Assembly: GCA_017992455.1 (NCBI GenBank)
Contig: JAGOOP010000014.1
Location: 1-34,259, forward strand
Direction: 5' to 3'
DNA length: 34,259 nucleotides
Origin: Candidatus Omnitrophota bacterium
Lineage (GTDB): Bacteria > Omnitrophota > Gorgyraeia > Gygaellales > Profunditerraquicolaceae
The translations under genes were made by a program, and so were the position numbers. The notes below the pieces were generated by a model. It had not been told where the DNA came from. It searched no databases and saw only the letters and a list, made by a program, of their open reading frames with translations. Positions 30,212 through 34,259 of this stretch are shown here, in pieces (positions within the stretch are counted from its first letter, which is position 1; each line of letters opens with the position of its first letter).

Positions 30212-31138
30212 ATGGCTCGCATATTCAACGATATCACGCAGACAGTTGGTAATACTCCGCTGGTCAGGCTGAACCGCATTGTCGAGGGGGCGTATGCGGC
30301 TGTTCTGGTCAAGGTCGAATCTTTCAATCCGGTGTCGAGCATCAAGGACCGCGTCGGCATCGCGCTCGTCGAAGACGCACGTCAGCGCGGGGTGTTGAAG
30401 CCCGGGTCCGTCATCATCGAGCCGACGAGCGGCAACACCGGCATTGCCCTGGCGTGCGCCGCTGCGGCAAAGGGGTACCGTTTGATCCTGACCATGCCCG
30501 ACACTATGTCGATAGAGCGGCGTCAGCTCCTGGCTGCATTCGGCGCCGAGATCGTCCTGACCCCCGGGGGCGAAGGCATGAACGGCGCGATCAAGACCGC
30601 AGAATCGCTTGCCGGTTCCATCCCGAATGCGGTCATGATGCGCCAGTTCGAGAACCCGGCGAATCCCCGCATACACCGGGATACGACCGGACCTGAGATA
30701 TGGAAGGATTCAGGCGGCAGGATCGATTTTCTGGTCGCAGGCGTGGGCACCGGCGGCACCATTACCGGAGCCGGGTCGATGCTCAAGAAGAAGAAAAAGT
30801 CATTGAAGGTCATCGCGGTCGAGCCTGACGCGTGCCCGGTTCTCTCGGGCGGGAAATCAGGGCCGCATCATATCCAGGGCATCGGCGCCGGTTTTATCCC
30901 GAAGGCGCTCGACCGGAGCATCATCGACGAGGTCATCCGCGTAACGGACGGCGACGCGGCGGAAACGAGCCGCAGGCTCGCAGAGTCCGAGGGGATCCTC
31001 GCCGGTATTTCGGGCGGCGCCGCTCTGTGGGCAGGGCTTCAGGTCGCCGGGCGCATAGAGAACAAAGGCAAGACCGTTGTCGTCATACTGCCTGACAGCG
31101 GGGAACGGTATCTTTCAACAGGGTTGTTCAAAGACTGA
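30212..31138 (+). CDS. cysK: Cysteine synthase A (O-acetylserine sulfhydrylase)
   Basis: 308 residues with AGAGGAGG before the ATG. PLP enzyme joining O-acetylserine and sulfide to make cysteine. Seen: the TVGNTPLVRLNRI start, PLP lysine K45 in NPVSSIKDRVG, the substrate loop PTSGNTGIALA, the phosphate-binding GTGGTITGAG, and GISGGAALWAG near the C-terminus. Length normal. It heads a run of closely spaced genes (thiM, hydE-like, mnmA, lemA) that share sulfur and cofactor themes. The palindromic element directly upstream may influence its expression. Confidence 0.95.
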   Translation: MARIFNDITQTVGNTPLVRLNRIVEGAYAAVLVKVESFNPVSSIKDRVGIALVEDARQRGVLKPGSVIIEPTSGNTGIALACAAAAKGYRLILTMPDTMSIERRQLLAAFGAEIVLTPGGEGMNGAIKTAESLAGSIPNAVMMRQFENPANPRIHRDTTGPEIWKDSGGRIDFLVAGVGTGGTITGAGSMLKKKKKSLKVIAVEPDACPVLSGGKSGPHHIQGIGAGFIPKALDRSIIDEVIRVTDGDAAETSRRLAESEGILAGISGGAALWAGLQVAGRIENKGKTVVVILPDSGERYLSTGLFKD

Positions 31139-31150
31139 AGGAGCTTGTTC

Positions 31151-31978
31151 ATGGCCAAAGAAAAAATTTCCGCATATGATATCCTGGCGCGCGTGCGCCA
31201 GGTCAAGCCCGTCGTGCATCATATGACCAACTGGGTCACGATCTACGATTGCGCGCATATCGTCAAGGTTCTCGGCGCGTCCCCGGTCATGGCGCATGCG
31301 CCCGAAGAGGCGGCTGAAATGACGCTTATTGCCGGAAGCCTTGTTTTGAATATCGGCACGCTCACCACCGGCATGATCGAGGCCATGAAGATATCGGCGC
31401 GGACCGCCAACGAAAAAGGCACCCCGGTCGTCCTCGACGCCTGCGGCGCGGGCGCCACGTCGTTCCGCGACCGCAAGAGCTTCGAGCTGCTGCAGGCCGC
31501 GCATATCGATATCCTCAAAGGCAATGCGTCGGAGATCGCGCGTTTGTGCGGCGAGGCCGTCAGGACAAAGGGGGTCGACGCGGCAAAGGTCGCAAAGGAC
31601 ATGGCCGTGCTTGCGGGCCAGTTCGCCCGCAGGTATAAGTGCGTGGTCGTGGTCACCGGTCCCGAGGACATCGTGACCGACGGAGAAAAAGGATGGATCG
31701 TCAAAAACGGCCATCCGATGATGGGCAATATCGTGGGCTTCGGCTGTATGGCCGCATCGGTCATCGGCGCGTTCGCGGCGGTCGAGCAGGATCTTCTCAA
31801 GGCGGCGGCAGCAGGATTGGCATGCTTCGAGATCGCGGCCCAGGCGGCGGCGAAGTCGGCAAAGGGGCCGGGCACGTTCAAGGAAAAGTTTTTCGACAGC
31901 GCGTATCTTCTGGATAAGAAGACGGTCAGCCGCATGCAGAAGATCGAGCCGTTGAAACGCACACGGGGATCACGGTGA
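31151..31978 (+). CDS. thiM: Hydroxyethylthiazole kinase
   Basis: 275 residues from ATG 31151 with AAGGAG at 31138-31143; an in-frame TTG at 31145 is less likely. It phosphorylates hydroxyethylthiazole in the thiamine salvage pathway. Family marks: VHHMTNWVTIYDCAH near the start, SLVLNIGTLT, TPVVLDACGAGAT, ILKGNASEIARL, VVVVTGPEDIVTDG and NGHPMMGNIVGFGCMAASV with C199. The usual T-G/A-x-GC reads VGFGC here, a mild deviation in the ATP/anion-hole region. The stop overlaps the next gene in a GTGA junction. No other thiamine gene is in the window, and I see no TPP riboswitch upstream. Confidence 0.9.
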   Translation: MAKEKISAYDILARVRQVKPVVHHMTNWVTIYDCAHIVKVLGASPVMAHAPEEAAEMTLIAGSLVLNIGTLTTGMIEAMKISARTANEKGTPVVLDACGAGATSFRDRKSFELLQAAHIDILKGNASEIARLCGEAVRTKGVDAAKVAKDMAVLAGQFARRYKCVVVVTGPEDIVTDGEKGWIVKNGHPMMGNIVGFGCMAASVIGAFAAVEQDLLKAAAAGLACFEIAAQAAAKSAKGPGTFKEKFFDSAYLLDKKTVSRMQKIEPLKRTRGSR

Positions 31979-32970
31979 CGAAAAAAGACGTCCTGGGGGC
32001 CTTGCTCGAGCATGACCCCGCAGCGATACGCCGTTTGTTCGCTGACGCCGACCGCATGCGGCAACAGCGCGTCGGCAACGCGGTCCATCTGCGCGGCCTT
32101 ATCGAGTTCTCGAATTACTGCAGGCAGGATTGCCGGTATTGCGGCCTGCGCAGGAGCAACCGCAGGGTCCTGCGGTATCGCATGGCGTACGGGCAGATAT
32201 TCGACGCCTGTAAAAGAGCCGGGGATCAGGGTTTGAGGACGATCGTCCTGCAGTCCGGAGAGGATCGTCATTACCGGATCAGGGACCTGTGTGCTTTGAT
32301 CGAGGATATCAAAAAGTTCGATGTGGCGGTCACTCTGTCTATCGGAGAATTGACCTTCTCCCAATATAAGCAATTAAAGGCCGCCGGCGCGGACCGGTAT
32401 TTATTGAGGTTCGAAACTTCGGATCCGAAACTGTATGCGTCCCTGCGGCCGGGCCGCACGCTTTCTGCGCGGCTGCGTTGTCTTGCCTGGTTGGACAAGC
32501 TCGGCTATGAGGTCGGCTCAGGCATTATGACCGGTCTGCCGGGCCAGACTGCAGGCAGTATCGCGGATGACATATGCCTGTTCAAGGACCTGGACCTGGA
32601 TATGATCGGTATCGGGCCGTTCATCCCGCATCCGCATACGCCGCTGGCCAGCGCCGCGCCGGGGTCTCTCGGACTGGCGCTCAAGGCAGTGGCATTGACC
32701 CGGCTGATGACCGGGGATACGAATATCCCCGCAACGACAGCGGTCGGGACCATCGATTCCCGCGGCAGGCAAAAGGCGCTGGGCTGCGGGGCCAATGTGC
32801 TTATGCCCAATATCACCCCTGCGCAATACCGCAGGTCATACGAAATATATCCCGATAAAATATGCATCGCCGAGCAGGCGTTCGTCCGGGGCGGATCTGT
32901 CGAACGCATGATGCGCAGGCTCGGCCGCACGATCGCCGCAGGGCAGGGGTTCAGGCGGAGGAGGCGATGA
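31975..32970 (+). CDS. hydE: HydE-like radical SAM enzyme ([FeFe]-hydrogenase maturase family)
   Basis: 331 residues from a GTG at 31975. The radical SAM cluster motif is C49-x3-C53-x2-C56 in SNYCRQDCRYCGLRRSN. The rest follows Thermotoga HydE closely as I remember it: RTIVLQSGED, VTLSIGE, GADRYLLRFETSDP, IMTGLPGQT, IGIGPFIPHPHTPLA, NIPATTA and CGANVLMPNITPAQYR. HydE helps build the diiron subcluster of [FeFe] hydrogenase. The second, non-essential Fe-S cluster cysteines of Thermotoga HydE are missing at the C-terminus. HydF, HydG and hydrogenase genes are not in the window. It sits in overlap between thiM and mnmA, so a different substrate is possible. Confidence 0.85.
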   Translation: MTKKDVLGALLEHDPAAIRRLFADADRMRQQRVGNAVHLRGLIEFSNYCRQDCRYCGLRRSNRRVLRYRMAYGQIFDACKRAGDQGLRTIVLQSGEDRHYRIRDLCALIEDIKKFDVAVTLSIGELTFSQYKQLKAAGADRYLLRFETSDPKLYASLRPGRTLSARLRCLAWLDKLGYEVGSGIMTGLPGQTAGSIADDICLFKDLDLDMIGIGPFIPHPHTPLASAAPGSLGLALKAVALTRLMTGDTNIPATTAVGTIDSRGRQKALGCGANVLMPNITPAQYRRSYEIYPDKICIAEQAFVRGGSVERMMRRLGRTIAAGQGFRRRRR

Positions 32971-34061
32971 AAAAGAAAGTTCTCGTCGCTATGTCCGGAG
33001 GGCTTGATTCGTCTGTGGCCGCGTACCTGTTGTTGCGCAAAGGATATGATGTCGCAGGCATTACCATGTGCCTGGGCCTTCATCACGCCGCCGGCGCCAA
33101 AAAACGGACCGAGGATATTGGCGCGATCGCCGACGCGCGCCGGGTCTGCCGGATGCTCGGCGTCGCGCATTATATCATGGATTGCAGAGCGCTCCTGCGC
33201 AGGGAAGTCATCGACGATTTCGTTGCAGAATATGCCGCGGGCCGCACGCCGAATCCCTGCGTCCGATGCAACCGGTATCTCAAATTCGGCGCGCTCCTCC
33301 GGCAGGCCCATGCGCTTGGTTTCCCGTATCTGGCAACCGGCCATTACGCAATGCACGGGACGTATCAACAACAGCCGGTGCTCAGGCGGCCGAAAGACCT
33401 GCACAAGGATCAGACATATTTTCTGTACGGCATCCCGAAGCAGGCATTGCGCAGGGTCATATTTCCCCTCGGACGCCTTACCAGAGACGAAGTGCTGCAT
33501 ATTGCGCGCGCGGCGCGCCTGCCCGCGGCGGATAAGCCGCAAAGCCAGGATATCTGTTTTATACCGGGCAAGGATTATGCGCGGTTCCTCGCGTCCGAAG
33601 GTTACCGGAGCACGCCCGGCGATATTACTGACGATCGCGGCGTCATCCTCGGAAAGCATAAGGGCATTATCCATTATACGATAGGCCAGCGCGGCGGGTT
33701 AGGCATCGGTTCTTCCGAGCCACTGTATGTCAGGGATATCGATGCGCTTCGTAACAGGCTCGTCGTGTGCGGCCGGAAAGGCCTTGCAGCCGGCGGATTG
33801 ACCGCCGGGCACGTGAATCTGCACGTACACAAGCTTCCGGCCAGGGTGTCGGTCAAGATCCGCTACGGCCATGCGGCAGTGCCGGCACGGGCGCGTGTGC
33901 GCAACGGAAACCTTACGGTGATGTTCGACCGGGCGCAGGATGCCGTGACACCGGGGCAGTCGGCGGTCTTGTATGACCGCGGCGCGCTGCTGGGCGGAGG
34001 GGTCATCGAACGCGTTATTCGGACGGGCGGTCATAACCGCACAAAAAGGAGGCAGGCATGA
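32967..34061 (+). CDS. mnmA: tRNA-specific 2-thiouridylase
   Basis: 364 residues from ATG 32967, preceded by GGAGGAGG and overlapping the previous stop. It installs sulfur at position 2 of wobble uridine 34 in tRNAs for Lys, Glu and Gln, using ATP and a persulfide relay. Seen: PP-loop [14 protein letters not shown] (9-22), [17 protein letters not shown] with C101 the probable first catalytic cysteine, [19 protein letters not shown], and SQDICFIPG with C197 the second. Length and motif order are normal. Its stop overlaps the lemA start. Confidence 0.95.
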   Translation: MKKKVLVAMSGGLDSSVAAYLLLRKGYDVAGITMCLGLHHAAGAKKRTEDIGAIADARRVCRMLGVAHYIMDCRALLRREVIDDFVAEYAAGRTPNPCVRCNRYLKFGALLRQAHALGFPYLATGHYAMHGTYQQQPVLRRPKDLHKDQTYFLYGIPKQALRRVIFPLGRLTRDEVLHIARAARLPAADKPQSQDICFIPGKDYARFLASEGYRSTPGDITDDRGVILGKHKGIIHYTIGQRGGLGIGSSEPLYVRDIDALRNRLVVCGRKGLAAGGLTAGHVNLHVHKLPARVSVKIRYGHAAVPARARVRNGNLTVMFDRAQDAVTPGQSAVLYDRGALLGGGVIERVIRTGGHNRTKRRQA

Positions 34062-34259
34062 TAGGATGGCTTTTTTTAGCGCTGGTCGTTGCGTTCGGGT
34101 TGTGGCTGGCAAGTTCGTATAATCATCTCATCGCGCTCAAGAACGAGGTCCTGAACGGCTGGAAGCAGATCGACGTGCAGTTGAAGCGCCGGTACGACCT
34201 TATCCCGAACCTCGTCGAGACCGTCAAGGGCGTCATGAAATTCGAACAGGATACGCTGA
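34058..34259 (+). CDS. lemA: LemA family protein, 5' part
   Basis: The first 67 codons of a gene cut by the window edge. AAAAGGAGG precedes the ATG, which overlaps the mnmA stop in an ATGA junction. The N-terminus is one transmembrane helix ([17 protein letters not shown]), then the LemA core: [20 protein letters not shown] followed by [19 protein letters not shown]. LemA proteins are inner-membrane proteins with a helical cytoplasmic or periplasmic bundle, of unclear role and often next to M48 or TPM-domain genes. Confidence 0.9.
   Translation, partial: MIGWLFLALVVAFGLWLASSYNHLIALKNEVLNGWKQIDVQLKRRYDLIPNLVETVKGVMKFEQDTL

Noticed and set aside
32862-32966. Extended N-terminus for the MnmA protein
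   Set aside because: The extra 35 codons are an out-of-frame reading of the HydE-like gene; the ATG at 32967 has GGAGGAGG and starts right at the PP-loop domain as in other MnmA proteins.

Overview
The window is a gene-dense, GC-rich (high 50s percent by eye) bacterial chromosome segment with every recognisable gene on the + strand. Intergenic gaps are very short and stop/start overlaps of the ATGA or GTGA type are frequent. Signs of a diderm (Gram-negative-type) envelope are a lipoprotein with LysM and amidase domains, a secretin-like exported protein, a Tat signal and Tat-like anchors. The gene mix (cyanobacterial/plant-like GlgC with a short GT35 phosphorylase, GlpA-type dehydrogenase with BFD domain plus DUF1667, HydE-like radical SAM, Fe-S-free MutY relative, many PAS and receiver proteins) suggests an uncultured anaerobic lineage such as Candidatus Omnitrophota. 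That assignment is inference from memory of such genomes and is not proven by the sequence.

Region 1 (1-6560) holds small housekeeping and accessory genes: cupin, an S-adenosylmethionine decarboxylase behind a perfect-consensus promoter that would give a leaderless mRNA, a YkgJ-type cysteine-cluster protein, an Fe-S-free MutY relative, a short secretin-like protein, macro domain, guanine-deaminase-like enzyme, a HicB-like 51-residue protein, a sirtuin and a zinc-ribbon protein. Region 2 (6557-13716) is an envelope/redox block: a membrane-TPR-M50 protease fusion, a Tat-exported DUF362 protein, a NapH-NapG-like polyferredoxin fusion, a DUF362-ferredoxin and an M48 protease carrying zinc ribbons. 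Region 3 (13738-17803) holds glgC and an alpha-glucan phosphorylase (storage glucan synthesis precursor and breakdown), then a peptidoglycan amidase lipoprotein.

Region 4 (17804-24960) is signal transduction: an intergenic stretch with a palindromic repeat and a small promoter-peptide-terminator unit, then receiver-AraC, a five-PAS cytosolic histidine kinase, three stand-alone receivers, a kinase-like protein that has lost its phospho-accepting histidine, and a diguanylate cyclase fused to a degenerate receiver. The degenerate kinase sits between two visibly paralogous receivers. Region 5 (24974-30080) is a tightly overlapped monoglyceride/glycerol catabolic operon: lipase-like hydrolase, glpK, glpA-like dehydrogenase, a second flavoprotein and DUF1667. 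Region 6 (30061-34259) starts with a 135-bp nested palindromic element, then a sulfur/cofactor-flavoured operon: cysK, thiM, a HydE-like radical SAM enzyme without its usual HydF/HydG partners in view, mnmA and the start of lemA.

There is no CRISPR array, tRNA, rRNA, transposase or phage gene visible. No gap exceeds 300 bases. The most unusual material is the degenerate signalling proteins, the two palindromic elements, a 13-base motif shared upstream of glgC and cysK, and several domain fusions.
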